Below are positions 55,702-64,000 of a stretch of 64,000 bases of DNA, in pieces. Numbering within the stretch: position 1 is the first letter of the stretch; every line of letters starts with the position of its first letter. Origin of the DNA: Parabacteroides chongii (GTDB taxonomy: Bacteria; Bacteroidota; Bacteroidia; Bacteroidales; Tannerellaceae); the NCBI RefSeq assembly GCF_029581355.1, contig NZ_CP120849.1, forward strand, positions 776,501 to 840,500, written 5' to 3'. Under the pieces are notes generated by a model. That model saw nothing but the letters and a program-made list of their open reading frames with translations, was not told the origin of the DNA and did no database searches. The translations under genes were made by a program, and so were the position numbers.

Positions 55702-58700
55702 TTATTTTACGATTGCTTTAACAGCAGCTTCACCTTCAACAGCTACTACAACTACACCAGCAGGAGCAGAGATTGTAGCTTCAGAAGAAGTAACAACTGT
55801 GTTAGCGATTGTCTGACCAAGAACGTTGCTGATAGAAACTTTCTTACCTTCAGCACCCTTGATGATAACGGCACCGTCAATAGCTACTACAGAGATTGCA
55901 GAAGCAGTATCAATAGTTTCATTAGCAACCGGATCAAGTTTAACGCCTTCGTTCATGTTAAATACGTCACCGTTTGCATAACCACTTGTAACAACAACTG
56001 TACCGTTGATCCATTTCAGGTAACCTTCTTGGCTTGTAGCAATCTTATCTGCAGCTTTCGCAGGAGCATATTCCTTCCACTGAGTCTGGATCTTGAATGT
56101 ACCTTCTTCGTTATCTACATAACGGAATGCGAACTTAACTACGTTGAATGCCGGAGAGTTCAGATCAAATACTAAATCAGTGTTGCCTTCACGCGGGATG
56201 TACAACTTCTGATCTGCAAGTACGTGGTAACCTTCTACGAATGATAACTTAGCACAATTTTCGCCAGCTTCATTCTTGTTGATATACGGATTGTTGTGCA
56301 GGTGAGTTGCACCATAGATATTAGCTGTGTCGATCAAGTTAACCAAGAAACGACCGTATACAGTATCGATAGCACCCACTTCTTGCGGATGACCCGGTAC
56401 ACCACAACCATCTGTATGATAACCGAAGCTAGGTTCTACAGCCAATAGATACTGATAGCAAGTATTTGTATCGTCACCTGTACCACGGTTGATGTAAGCA
56501 GTATCGGCAAAGATAGCCGGATTCATCTTAAACTGATATTCATTATCGATATTCAGGAAACTCAATGTATCGTTATTAACAACTGATTTAGCATCACCCT
56601 TTTCATACAATTTCTGAGCTTCATTTTCCTGACGATAGATGCTGATAGTATCACCCCATACTACATCAATCTTACGATATTCAGGATCACCGATTTCTTT
56701 AACAACCATCAAAGCATTAGCATCACCTGCATAAGCCCACATATCAGCCCAAGTACCTTTATCAGTACTGTTTGCCTGATATACTTTGTTTGTACCAACG
56801 GAAGTTGCTTCCTCAATATTAGCTACATTATAAGTATTTGTTACCAAAGTTACATAGTTATATGTATCATTCGGTTTTTTCTTCAGAGCGAAACGTTGTG
56901 CAACACGATTTTTGTTATCTAAGTTGTTTTCATCACAAATGTAATATTTCAACTTAGTATCATCATTCATTTTAACGAACTCGCTGTTTTCTCTGTTCTG
57001 GAATGCATACGGAAGAATAACCAATGTATCTTTCTTTTCAGTCAATTCTTCTTTAGTTGCGTCCCATACGTTCATCGTACTTACAACAAGAACTGAGTCA
57101 ATTTCTGTTGCATTCTTACCGCTATTCAAAAGTTCCGATTTCTTAACCAAGTTCAAATTCCACTTGGTAGCCAAGTTTTCATCTACAGTAGCACCGATCT
57201 GGTGAGTACCGTGGTTTTCTGCCCAGTAAGCGTTCATATCGCCATCAGCTGTCTGACGAGACTGACCCAGATAGAATGTTTGGTTACGCAATACATTTTC
57301 AGCTACAACCTTGTAACCGTCTGTTTTTGTATGATTTTCTACAAATGTAATTGTAATCAAGTCACCATCAATTGCAGTTCCAGCTGCTGCAACTTCATAA
57401 ACATTTGCATTGTCAGTTGTACGCAAACCTGTTACAACTAATTTTACAGTTGTATTTTCGCGGTTTGTCAAAGTCAACTTGTCATCAGCATAAGTAAGAG
57501 CCCACTGAGCTTCAGGAGCTTCAGCGATTACGCTTGATTTTGCTACATAATCAGCAGCATTTCCAGTTGCTGTATTTGCATCGTTTCTTACAGACAGAAT
57601 ACCATCGACTTTGTATTTATCAGCAGTTGCTTCTTTACCAGTTTTTACGTAATTTACTTTGATGAACTGACCTTTCAACAGAGTCTTCAGGTCAACAGAG
57701 CTTTCACCACCTAATGTCACGTAAGCCCAAGTTGTAGCATCTCCAGCTTCACTAGCTGCACTCAAAACATTTGTGTTCAACAATGAAGAGATATACAGAC
57801 GGAACTCGTTTGTGCCATCCTCGTCATCAGCTACAACAACTTTAACGCCTGCTTCTCCATTATCGGCTTTTAAAATATGGAAGAAAGTATAATAGTTTGC
57901 ATCTTCAAGTTTATCTGCAGCAATAAGTTCGAACGTACCTTCTGCATTTTTGTCTGTTGTCAAACCTTCTTTTGCAGTCAGATTCAAAGCAACATACTTG
58001 TCACCTTTCTTCAAACGATAGTATTTATCTGCGTTGCCTTCGCTACCTTCCTCAGCTACAGCTTCCAAAACACCAGAGAATGCGCCTGTTTTTTCAACAG
58101 TTGCAGTGCTACCTAAAGCTTTTGCGATAGTCAGGTCGAAACCATTGCCTAAGACATCATTCATGTCATCAGCAGAAGTTGCTGTGCCGAAATTCGGTTC
58201 TACAGAAGCGAAAAGAAGAGCGTCTGCTGCTTCTGCCACTAAAGCCAAATTAGCTCCAACAAACTGATCCTTGTTATCGCCTTTTGCAACTTTCAACTGG
58301 AAGTATGGAGTACCTTTAACCGGAACCATTACAAATTCTTCCTCACCAGAACTTGCGGCTGCCAAAGTCTTACCAGCAGCACTGATTAAGCGACCGTTTT
58401 TGAATGTCCAATAGAAAGCGTCTACTGCATTTTCGTCATAAGCTGCAAAGCTGGCATTAGCACCCAATGCACCTTTCAAGAAATTAGAAACAGGTTGACC
58501 GTCAGCAGCCGTATAAGCAACCAAACGACTATTTGCAGTGTAACCAGCTAACTGACCAGCAACGGGAGCTGTAGGCATTACAGCTTCGTCAACCAAATCG
58601 CCTTTGGCAATGGCTTTAGCAGCAAATGTGTTAGTATTGCTAGCTTCTACTTTGAAAGCGCTACCTTCCAATTTAACTGATGCCGTTGCAGTAGCAAACT

Positions 58701-59100
58701 TTATAGCTCCGGAAGTTAAAACCACGTCAGTCATATCAGTTGTATTAGCACCGAAGTCAGTATTAGTATCGTTAAAACCCAATGTATTACCACCGGTTTT
58801 AATCGTATAGTTACTAGCAGATTCTGCTATATTAACAATAACATCAGCAGCACTTACATCTGCAAACTTTTTCAACTCTAAGTTATTAGAGCTACCCACC
58901 ACAACAACATAATCATCACTACCGTCGTTCACAACAAAGATATAATCTTTATTACCGCTAGAAGGAAGATCTGTAACTGCTGCTACAGTTGCATACGTCT
59001 TACCATTCGCATACCCCACTTTCGCAAACAAGTCTGCAGGAACAACCACAGCACCGGCCAGCAGGAGACTGGCCAAAAGTGTAGAAAACTTTTTGTTCAT
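55702..59100 (-). CDS. Large secreted surface/S-layer-like protein with C-terminal DUF6383-type domain
   Basis: 1132 residues. Signal peptide (MNKKFSTLLASLLLAGAVVV) nearly the same as that of the protein at 1493. The body is rich in Ala/Thr/Asp/Asn with no enzyme motif, built of repeated beta-type segments (for example FKNGRLISAAGKTLA, YYRLKKGDKYVALN). The last 65 residues (VVAIDGAVIIKGAEGKK..., SNVLGQTIANTVV, APAGVVVVAVEGEAAVKAIVK) match the DUF6383 domain of Parabacteroides surface proteins and look like a T9SS sorting domain. At least eight D-S/T-(A/I/L/V) motifs (for example DTA at ADTAY, IDTAN, IDTAS) fit Bacteroidota O-glycosylation. Its only upstream promoter lies in an inverted-repeat segment (59178-59370) and faces away. 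Likely a phase-variable, glycosylated cell-surface layer protein. Confidence 0.85.
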   Translation of the reverse strand: MNKKFSTLLASLLLAGAVVVPADLFAKVGYANGKTYATVAAVTDLPSSGNKDYIFVVNDGSDDYVVVVGSSNNLELKKFADVSAADVIVNIAESASNYTIKTGGNTLGFNDTNTDFGANTTDMTDVVLTSGAIKFATATASVKLEGSAFKVEASNTNTFAAKAIAKGDLVDEAVMPTAPVAGQLAGYTANSRLVAYTAADGQPVSNFLKGALGANASFAAYDENAVDAFYWTFKNGRLISAAGKTLAAASSGEEEFVMVPVKGTPYFQLKVAKGDNKDQFVGANLALVAEAADALLFASVEPNFGTATSADDMNDVLGNGFDLTIAKALGSTATVEKTGAFSGVLEAVAEEGSEGNADKYYRLKKGDKYVALNLTAKEGLTTDKNAEGTFELIAADKLEDANYYTFFHILKADNGEAGVKVVVADDEDGTNEFRLYISSLLNTNVLSAASEAGDATTWAYVTLGGESSVDLKTLLKGQFIKVNYVKTGKEATADKYKVDGILSVRNDANTATGNAADYVAKSSVIAEAPEAQWALTYADDKLTLTNRENTTVKLVVTGLRTTDNANVYEVAAAGTAIDGDLITITFVENHTKTDGYKVVAENVLRNQTFYLGQSRQTADGDMNAYWAENHGTHQIGATVDENLATKWNLNLVKKSELLNSGKNATEIDSVLVVSTMNVWDATKEELTEKKDTLVILPYAFQNRENSEFVKMNDDTKLKYYICDENNLDNKNRVAQRFALKKKPNDTYNYVTLVTNTYNVANIEEATSVGTNKVYQANSTDKGTWADMWAYAGDANALMVVKEIGDPEYRKIDVVWGDTISIYRQENEAQKLYEKGDAKSVVNNDTLSFLNIDNEYQFKMNPAIFADTAYINRGTGDDTNTCYQYLLAVEPSFGYHTDGCGVPGHPQEVGAIDTVYGRFLVNLIDTANIYGATHLHNNPYINKNEAGENCAKLSFVEGYHVLADQKLYIPREGNTDLVFDLNSPAFNVVKFAFRYVDNEEGTFKIQTQWKEYAPAKAADKIATSQEGYLKWINGTVVVTSGYANGDVFNMNEGVKLDPVANETIDTASAISVVAIDGAVIIKGAEGKKVSISNVLGQTIANTVVTSSEATISAPAGVVVVAVEGEAAVKAIVK

Positions 59101-59177
59101 AATTTAAAATTTAATATTAATACTAAAGTGTAATAAGTTCAATCCATAAGCAGGGACACTTCAACCAAACAAACTAT

Positions 59178-59370
59178 GGCGAGTTTAATCGTCCCTTTAA
59201 TTTCGTCATTTTGTTCGTTTTCGTTTGTGAAAACCGCTATTTCGTACAGGATTTACTATTCAACTGATAAGAAAGCAGATAGACGAATAAAAAATATCTT
59301 AAAAAGGCTGGTTTGTATCGAACAAATGCTTACTTTTGTTGACGAGAAAAAAGGGACGATTAAATTCGTC
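59178..59370. promoter_or_regulatory. Putative invertible promoter segment (phase-variation switch), locus B
   Basis: Sites 59178-59207 and 59341-59370 are inverted repeats (about 27 of 32 positions), sharing a 15-bp core TTTAATCGTCCCTTT and GACGA/TCGTC arms. They enclose 133 bp, exactly as at locus A, and the enclosed DNA aligns with that of locus A. TACTTTTG (59331-59338) lies 2 bp inside the right site on the plus strand, pointing away from the surface-protein gene at 59100, so the gene appears OFF. After inversion the start point would lie about 100 bp before the ATG. No recombinase gene is present in the window. Confidence 0.78.
59331..59338 (+). promoter_or_regulatory. -7 box TACTTTTG of the invertible promoter B
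   Basis: Good TAnnTTTG match at the same position relative to the right inverted repeat as at locus A. The -33 region (around 59308-59311, TGG) is weak. In this orientation it reads toward the HU-like gene at 59755. Confidence 0.6.
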
Positions 59371-59754
59371 ACAATCTTTTTCAAACTATCTTCCTATCCC
59401 GCAACACATTACACCTCATTTTTATACCTTATCCGTATTATATATTATCAATGTACGCGCGTACCTATTTATATATAGTCATACTTACTTTCTATCAACA
59501 CTTTACAGCACCTCACAAGCAACCCTGCAAAATCAAGAAAAAAGTCCCGGAGAAGCTCTTTTTTATATCAGGAGAATTATTACCTTTATTGCGGACTTTT
59601 ATATACGAAAAGTATACGTTACAAAAAAGAAAAGTATACTTTTCCTTTTTGTATACATAGCCTTCTTTTTATGTAATAAATTTATTTCATAAAAAGAATA
59701 AAGCAGGAAATTTCTTAATTATCATGACGTTGAACCTTAAACAAAGGGAAGTGT
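59371..59754. other. AT-rich leader/intergenic region before the HU-like gene, with a 16-bp palindrome
   Basis: No gene is seen in these 384 bp. A perfect palindrome GAAAAGTATACTTTTC lies at 59629-59644 and a partial copy (GAAAAGTATAC) at about 59607-59617, so a protein-binding site is possible. No clear separate promoter for the downstream gene was found. Confidence 0.5.
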
Positions 59755-60396
59755 ATGAGTATTGAATATGATCTATTTACCAACCCCCTCCGGGAAGGGG
59801 AAGAGAAACCGACATTACATGCCAGGGCGATCAATATCCAGACCGTCAACACCGATAAGCTGGCAGAGACGATCGAGGGCATGAGTACGTTTACGGTTGC
59901 CGACATCAAAGGTGCCATCAAGGCTATCGGCGAACGACTGTGCTTTTTCCTCAGCAACAGCCAAAGCGTACATCTGGAAGGCATCGGCACGTTTTCCGTC
60001 ACGCTGAAATGCAAACAGCAGGTGGTAAACAAAAAAGATATCCGTTCGGCATCCATCGAGTTTAAGAACGTGGAGTTCAGAGCCGATCCGGAGTTGAAGA
60101 AACGTTTACGCAACGCACGCATCGAACGGCGGGAAGGAACAAGCAACAAGAAATCCTACAATTCCGACATCCGTCAGAAGCGTATCCTGTGGTACATCAA
60201 AAACTACGGGTCGATCAACCAAAGTGTTGCCGCCAGCCTGAACCAATGTACCCGTCAAAAGGCAAAGGCGGACCTCGAACAACTGCTGGAAGACAACCAG
60301 ATACAAAAAAATTGGTGCGGAAAACGGGCGTTCTACGTCCGGCATACGATAGTGCCGCCCGCACAAGATACGTTGACAGAGAGTCCGGAGGAATAG
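59755..60396 (+). CDS. HU-like DNA-binding protein with C-terminal extension
   Basis: 213 residues. N-terminal HU-type domain (about residues 20-125: NTDKLAETIEGMSTFTVADI, VHLEGIGTFSVTLKCKQQ) of the Bacteroidota HU/HIG variant. It is followed by a basic linker (LKKRLRNARIERREGTSNKK) and a second domain (about 140-200, ILWYIKNYGSINQSVAASL...KAKADLEQLLEDNQIQK) that reads like a winged helix. Probably a nucleoid or gene-regulatory protein. In the assembled orientation, invertible promoter B points at this gene across 384 bp. The GSCFA gene follows 1 bp after the stop, suggesting an operon. Confidence 0.75.
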   Translation: MSIEYDLFTNPLREGEEKPTLHARAINIQTVNTDKLAETIEGMSTFTVADIKGAIKAIGERLCFFLSNSQSVHLEGIGTFSVTLKCKQQVVNKKDIRSASIEFKNVEFRADPELKKRLRNARIERREGTSNKKSYNSDIRQKRILWYIKNYGSINQSVAASLNQCTRQKAKADLEQLLEDNQIQKNWCGKRAFYVRHTIVPPAQDTLTESPEE

Positions 60397-60397
60397 T

Positions 60398-61384
60398 ATG
60401 GAGCTATACACCTCAATCCAAATACCCAAGCCGCCTTTCCGCTTTTCCTGGCAGGAACAAATACTCCTGCTCGGCTCCTGCTTTGCGGAAAATATCGGGG
60501 CAAAGCTGGCCGATAACCGGTTCAATGTCGATATAAACCCGTTCGGGACACTGTATAATCCAGCCTCCATCGCGGCAGCCTTACGCATATTACTACATCC
60601 GGAACGGTTCACGGCAAACGATCTGTTCAATCACGAGGGCATATATCACAGCTTTACACATCACAGCCGCTTCTCTTCCACTTCGGAAACGGAATGCCTG
60701 GATAATATAAACAACCGGCTGTTTGCTTCAGCTGAAGGAATCCGAAAAACAAAGTATATGGTGATCACGTTGGGGACAGCCTACGTTTACCGGCTGAAAA
60801 GCACCGGAAAAGTGGTGGCAAACTGCCATAAACTGCCCGAAAAGATGTTCGACCGCTCGATGCTGTCCGTAGCAGAGATCGTATCGGAATGGAAAGAGCT
60901 GTTGCTTTCTCTTTGGGAGCAATGCCCGGAGCTGAAACTGCTTTTCACCGTTAGCCCGATCCGTCACTGGAAAGACGGTGCACACGGGAACCAACTCAGC
61001 AAAGCGACGCTGTTGCTGGCTGTCGAAGCGCTTCAGACAAGTTACCCCGAACGCATCACCTACTTCCCGGCTTACGAGATCATGATGGACGAGTTGCGCG
61101 ATTACCGCTTCTATGCCAATGACATGCTGCACCCGTCGGAACTGGCCGTTGACTATATTTGGCAACGTTTTACAGAAAATTTCTTATCCGATGAAACAAA
61201 AGGCTTTCTTAAAGAATGGGCAGAGATACAAAAGGCTATTAATCACCGCCCGTTTCAACCCGAAAGTGAAGCCTATAAACGCTTCTTGTCGCAAACTTTG
61301 TTAAAGATGGAACGAATTAACGAGAAATTCCCTTTCTTTGATAGTACAAAAGAGATGGAAATAATAAAGTCTAAAGGAATGTAA
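60398..61384 (+). CDS. GSCFA domain protein
   Basis: 328 residues, cytosolic, no signal peptide. Carries the family-naming motif in ILLLGSCFAENIGAKLADN (about residues 25-43), then NPFGTLYNPASIAAALR, VITLGTAYVYRL, LLFTVSPIRHWKDGAHGNQLSK and DMLHPSELAVDYIW. The pattern GSCFA plus HPS resembles SGNH-hydrolase folds, suggesting an esterase/acyltransferase-like active site (Ser/Cys near 31, His/Ser near 245), but no function is established. It sits between the HU-like gene and the MurF-Alr fusion gene (3-bp gap), so a cell-envelope role is possible. Confidence 0.85.
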   Translation: MELYTSIQIPKPPFRFSWQEQILLLGSCFAENIGAKLADNRFNVDINPFGTLYNPASIAAALRILLHPERFTANDLFNHEGIYHSFTHHSRFSSTSETECLDNINNRLFASAEGIRKTKYMVITLGTAYVYRLKSTGKVVANCHKLPEKMFDRSMLSVAEIVSEWKELLLSLWEQCPELKLLFTVSPIRHWKDGAHGNQLSKATLLLAVEALQTSYPERITYFPAYEIMMDELRDYRFYANDMLHPSELAVDYIWQRFTENFLSDETKGFLKEWAEIQKAINHRPFQPESEAYKRFLSQTLLKMERINEKFPFFDSTKEMEIIKSKGM

Positions 61385-61387
61385 AAA

Positions 61388-63853
61388 ATGGAATACTCAA
61401 TAAAAGAAATAGTAGGAGTTATTGGTGCCAAAGCAAGAAACCTACAGGACGGAACCATTAGTATCTTGCTGACAGACAGTCGCCGGCTTTCTTTTCCGGA
61501 ACAGAGTCTCTTCTTTGCCCTCAAGACAAAGACCAACGATGGACACAGATATATAAAAGAACTCTATAAACTGCGGGTACGCAATTTTGTAGTGAGCGAG
61601 CTGCTTCCGGAGTTCGAGTCTCTTCCGGATGCGAATTTCCTGGTGGTCAAGGACACATTGAAGGCGCTTCAGAAGCTGGCGATCCATCACCGGAAACGGT
61701 TTAACATTCCGGTTATCGGTATTACCGGCAGTAACGGGAAAACGATCGTGAAAGAGTTCCTTTACCAACTGTTACACAAGGAATTCAATATTGTCCGTTC
61801 GCCGCGAAGCTATAACTCGCAGCTGGGCGTTCCGTTGTCGGTCTGGCAGATGAGCGAAAAGAATACGCTGGGTATCTTTGAAGCCGGTATTTCACAGCCG
61901 GACGAGATGGAAAACCTGCGTCCGATCATTGCTCCGACTATCGGTGTCATTACAAACATCGGCGAGGCACATCAGGAGAATTTCATCTCTACCACCCAAA
62001 AATGCCTGGAAAAGCTGACCTTGTTCAATGACTGCGAAGCAATCATATACGACGGTGACGATGCCTTCATCTCCAACTGCATCGAATCAGCCTGTCTTTC
62101 ACACAAGGCGATTGCCTGGAGCCGGACGGATTCAGACGCACCGCTTTACATTGAAACGATCGAGAAGAAAGAGTCGGAAACAATCATCCGCTGTACACTG
62201 CTCGGACTGACCCAGAAATATGTCATTCCTTTCACCGACGATGCGTCTATCGAGAATGTCATCCACTGCCTGGCAGTCATGCTTTACCTGAAGCCTACCA
62301 GTGTGAACGACGCTGAGAAGTTCACCCAACTGGAGCCCGTCGCCATGCGCCTGGACGTAAAGCAAGGCATCAACAACTGCATACTGATCAACGACACATA
62401 CAATTCGGATATCAACTCGCTGGATATCGCCCTCGACTTTCAGCAGAGCCGCCATGTGGACAAGAATCTGAAATGTACTTTGATCCTTTCCGACATACTG
62501 CAATCAGGCACATTGCCTAAATCGCTTTACAAGAAAGTTGCCGACCTGGTTCGCCGTAAAAAGATAGACCGCATCATCGGTATCGGACGCGACCTGAAAG
62601 AATACGGCGCTGCCTTCGACATGGAAAAGGAGTTCTATAACACAACGGACGAGTTCCTTAAATCGCCGACATTCAAACAGTTTAAAGACGAACTGATCCT
62701 GCTTAAAGGTTCACGCCATTTCCATTTCGAACGGATCTCCGAATTACTGGAAAAGAAAGTACACGAAACAATCCTGGAAGTAAATCTCGATGCAGTGGTG
62801 CATAACTTCAACTATTACCGTTCGAAGTTAAAACCCGAAACGAAAATGGTCTGCATGGTGAAAGCATTCGGATACGGTGCCGGTTCATATGAGCTTGCCA
62901 AGACGCTGCAGGAACATCGCTGCGATTATCTCGCCGTTGCGGTTGCCGATGAAGGGGCGGAGCTTCGTAAAGAAGGTATCTCGATTCCTATCATCGTGAT
63001 GAATCCGGAGTTCAGCAGTTTCAACGTCTTGTTCGAGAATAACCTGGAGCCGGAGATATACAGTTTCCGTCTGCTGGATGCGATGATCAAGGAAACGGAA
63101 CGTCGGGGAATTACCTCCTATCCGATTCATATCAAGATAGATACCGGAATGCACCGTCTGGGATTCCAACCCAGTGACGTTCCTGCCATCTGCGAACGGC
63201 TGAAAGAACAAAGCGGTGTTACGGCACGCTCCATCTTCTCCCATCTGGTGGGCAGCGATTCTTCCATCTTCGACGACTTCACGAAGAAGCAACTGGATAC
63301 ATTTACCCAAGCAGCAACCGAACTGGAGAACGGACTGGAATATAAGGTGATCAAACATATCCTCAACTCTGCCGGAATCGAGCGTTTCACTGACTATCAA
63401 ATGGATATGGTCCGCCTGGGAATCGGTTTGTACGGTGTAAGTGCTTCGGGAATGAAAGGTTTACGCAACGTCAGCACGCTGCGCACGACCATCCTGCAGA
63501 TACAACAAGTGCCGGCAGGTGATTCGATCGGTTACAGCCGCCGGACGTATGTAGACCGTGATTCGCGCATTGCCATCATCCCGATCGGTTATGCCGATGG
63601 GTTGGATCGTCATTTCAGTAATCGCGGAGGTGAAGTTTCCGTTGCCGGCAAGCGTTGTCCGATCGTCGGCAATATCTGTATGGATGCCTGCATGATCGAT
63701 GTCACCGACACAAATGCACAGGAGGGCGATCCGGTGATCGTCTTCGGTGAAGAGTTGCCGGTAAGCGAACTTTCCGATAAACTAAAAACAATCCCTTACG
63801 AGATCCTAACATCGGTATCTCCGCGGGTGAAGAGAGTGTATTACAGGGAATAA
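61388..63853 (+). CDS. murF-alr: Bifunctional MurF ligase / alanine racemase
   Basis: 821 residues, a fusion typical of Bacteroidota. The N-terminal MurF part (to about 455) adds D-Ala-D-Ala to the UDP-MurNAc-tripeptide: LLTDSRRLSFPEQSLFFALK, P-loop VIGITGSNGKTIVKEFLY (about 108-125), NIGEAHQENF, DTYNSDINSL. The C-terminal PLP-dependent alanine racemase part (about 460-821) has Lys492 in MVCMVKAFGYGAGSYELAK as the cofactor lysine, IKIDTGMHRLGF, and IPIGYADGLDR with NICMDACMIDVT. Thus one protein makes D-Ala and builds the pentapeptide. Complements the mur genes at 31957-39982; lies outside that cluster. Confidence 0.95.
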   Translation: MEYSIKEIVGVIGAKARNLQDGTISILLTDSRRLSFPEQSLFFALKTKTNDGHRYIKELYKLRVRNFVVSELLPEFESLPDANFLVVKDTLKALQKLAIHHRKRFNIPVIGITGSNGKTIVKEFLYQLLHKEFNIVRSPRSYNSQLGVPLSVWQMSEKNTLGIFEAGISQPDEMENLRPIIAPTIGVITNIGEAHQENFISTTQKCLEKLTLFNDCEAIIYDGDDAFISNCIESACLSHKAIAWSRTDSDAPLYIETIEKKESETIIRCTLLGLTQKYVIPFTDDASIENVIHCLAVMLYLKPTSVNDAEKFTQLEPVAMRLDVKQGINNCILINDTYNSDINSLDIALDFQQSRHVDKNLKCTLILSDILQSGTLPKSLYKKVADLVRRKKIDRIIGIGRDLKEYGAAFDMEKEFYNTTDEFLKSPTFKQFKDELILLKGSRHFHFERISELLEKKVHETILEVNLDAVVHNFNYYRSKLKPETKMVCMVKAFGYGAGSYELAKTLQEHRCDYLAVAVADEGAELRKEGISIPIIVMNPEFSSFNVLFENNLEPEIYSFRLLDAMIKETERRGITSYPIHIKIDTGMHRLGFQPSDVPAICERLKEQSGVTARSIFSHLVGSDSSIFDDFTKKQLDTFTQAATELENGLEYKVIKHILNSAGIERFTDYQMDMVRLGIGLYGVSASGMKGLRNVSTLRTTILQIQQVPAGDSIGYSRRTYVDRDSRIAIIPIGYADGLDRHFSNRGGEVSVAGKRCPIVGNICMDACMIDVTDTNAQEGDPVIVFGEELPVSELSDKLKTIPYEILTSVSPRVKRVYYRE

Positions 63854-63854
63854 A

Positions 63855-63885
63855 TTGTTTATCTTGCACATTTTATGTACTTTTG
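63855..63885 (+). promoter_or_regulatory. Promoter for fabI
   Basis: TTG (63855-63857), 20 bp, TACTTTTG (63878-63885); the ATG is at 63911. Good match to the Bacteroidota consensus. Confidence 0.6.
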
Positions 63886-63910
63886 TGCCGTAAATAAATT
63901 AAATAAAGGT

Positions 63911-64000
63911 ATGAGTCATAATTTATTGAAAGGTAAAAGAGGCATTATCTTCGGTGCGCTGAATGAGATGTCTATTGCCTGGAAAGTGGCAGAAAAGGCT
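63911..64000 (+). CDS. fabI: Enoyl-[acyl-carrier-protein] reductase FabI, 5' end only
   Basis: Thirty codons are visible before the right edge: MSHNLLKGKRGIIFGALNEM followed by SIAWKVAEKA. The KGKRGIIFGALNEMSIAW block is the NAD(H)-binding start of FabI-type short-chain reductases, which do the last reduction in each fatty-acid elongation cycle. The stop codon and the Tyr/Lys active site are outside the window. It has its own promoter just after the murF-alr stop. Confidence 0.85.
   Translation, partial: MSHNLLKGKRGIIFGALNEMSIAWKVAEKA

Noticed and set aside
59176..59478. 100-codon plus-strand frame across invertible segment B
   Set aside because: Same reasons; the frame exists only because the segment is AT-rich and short of stops.
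1..64000. tRNA, rRNA, IS elements, integrases or prophage genes
   Set aside because: None were recognised; no transposase, recombinase or RNA gene could be supported anywhere in the window, so the invertase for the promoter segments must be encoded elsewhere.

Overview
This window looks like a chromosomal segment of a gut Bacteroidota, most likely a Parabacteroides or close Tannerellaceae relative. The support is the Bacteroidota-type promoters (TTG, 18-20 bp, TAnnTTTG), a complete SprA/Sov translocon gene, SusC/SusD genes with an ECF sigma/FecR pair, RprX/RprY, a MurF-Alr fusion, and two large surface proteins that share the MNKKFSTL signal start and, where visible, a DUF6383-like C-terminus. 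The species cannot be fixed from the sequence alone.

Layout. 1-1493 (-) is a surface protein cut by the left edge, preceded by an inverted-repeat-bounded promoter segment (1575-1767). 1953-4382 holds divergent MATE and EamA transporters. 4459-10119 (+) is dxs-trkA-trkH and a secreted lactonase-like protein. 10348-18481 (+) is ruvA-sprA. 18650-23692 holds a YgjP-like metalloprotease, gpmI, a DUF3109 protein and a putative glycine-lipid acyltransferase pair. 24135-26422 (+) is rprXY, convergent with cstA-yqeY (-). 28483-43510 (-) is an almost uninterrupted division and cell-wall cluster in transcription order rsmH-ftsL-ftsI-murE-mraY-murD-ftsW-murG-murC-ftsQ-ftsA-ftsZ, with no mraZ in front. 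43943-55390 (-) is a polysaccharide-utilization-type locus: ECF sigma, FecR anti-sigma, SusC, SusD, small lipoprotein, beta-helix (GH110-like) protein and six-hairpin glycosidase. 55702-59100 (-) is the second DUF6383 surface protein with its own inverted-repeat-bounded promoter (59178-59370). 59755-63853 (+) is an HU-like protein, a GSCFA protein and the MurF-Alr fusion. fabI starts at the right edge.

The strongest signal is the pair of promoter switches. At both surface-protein genes two ~30-bp sites in inverted orientation enclose exactly 133 bp, the enclosed segments are homologous, and a TAnnTTTG box sits 2 bp inside the right-hand site pointing away from the gene. Both genes therefore appear to be assembled in the OFF state. 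This matches the phase-variable surface glycoprotein/S-layer families known in Parabacteroides. The DUF6383 C-terminus resembles a type IX secretion sorting domain, and the window also encodes the SprA translocon, so these proteins may be T9SS cargo.

A second unexplained layer is intergenic repeats. Three arrays each have about five 22-bp units, and every unit is a small palindrome (10120-10242, 18493-18602, 43809-43918). There are also TTGACAG/TTGAAAA heptamer clusters, usually as large inverted pairs between genes, and one heptamer cluster lies in frame inside murC.
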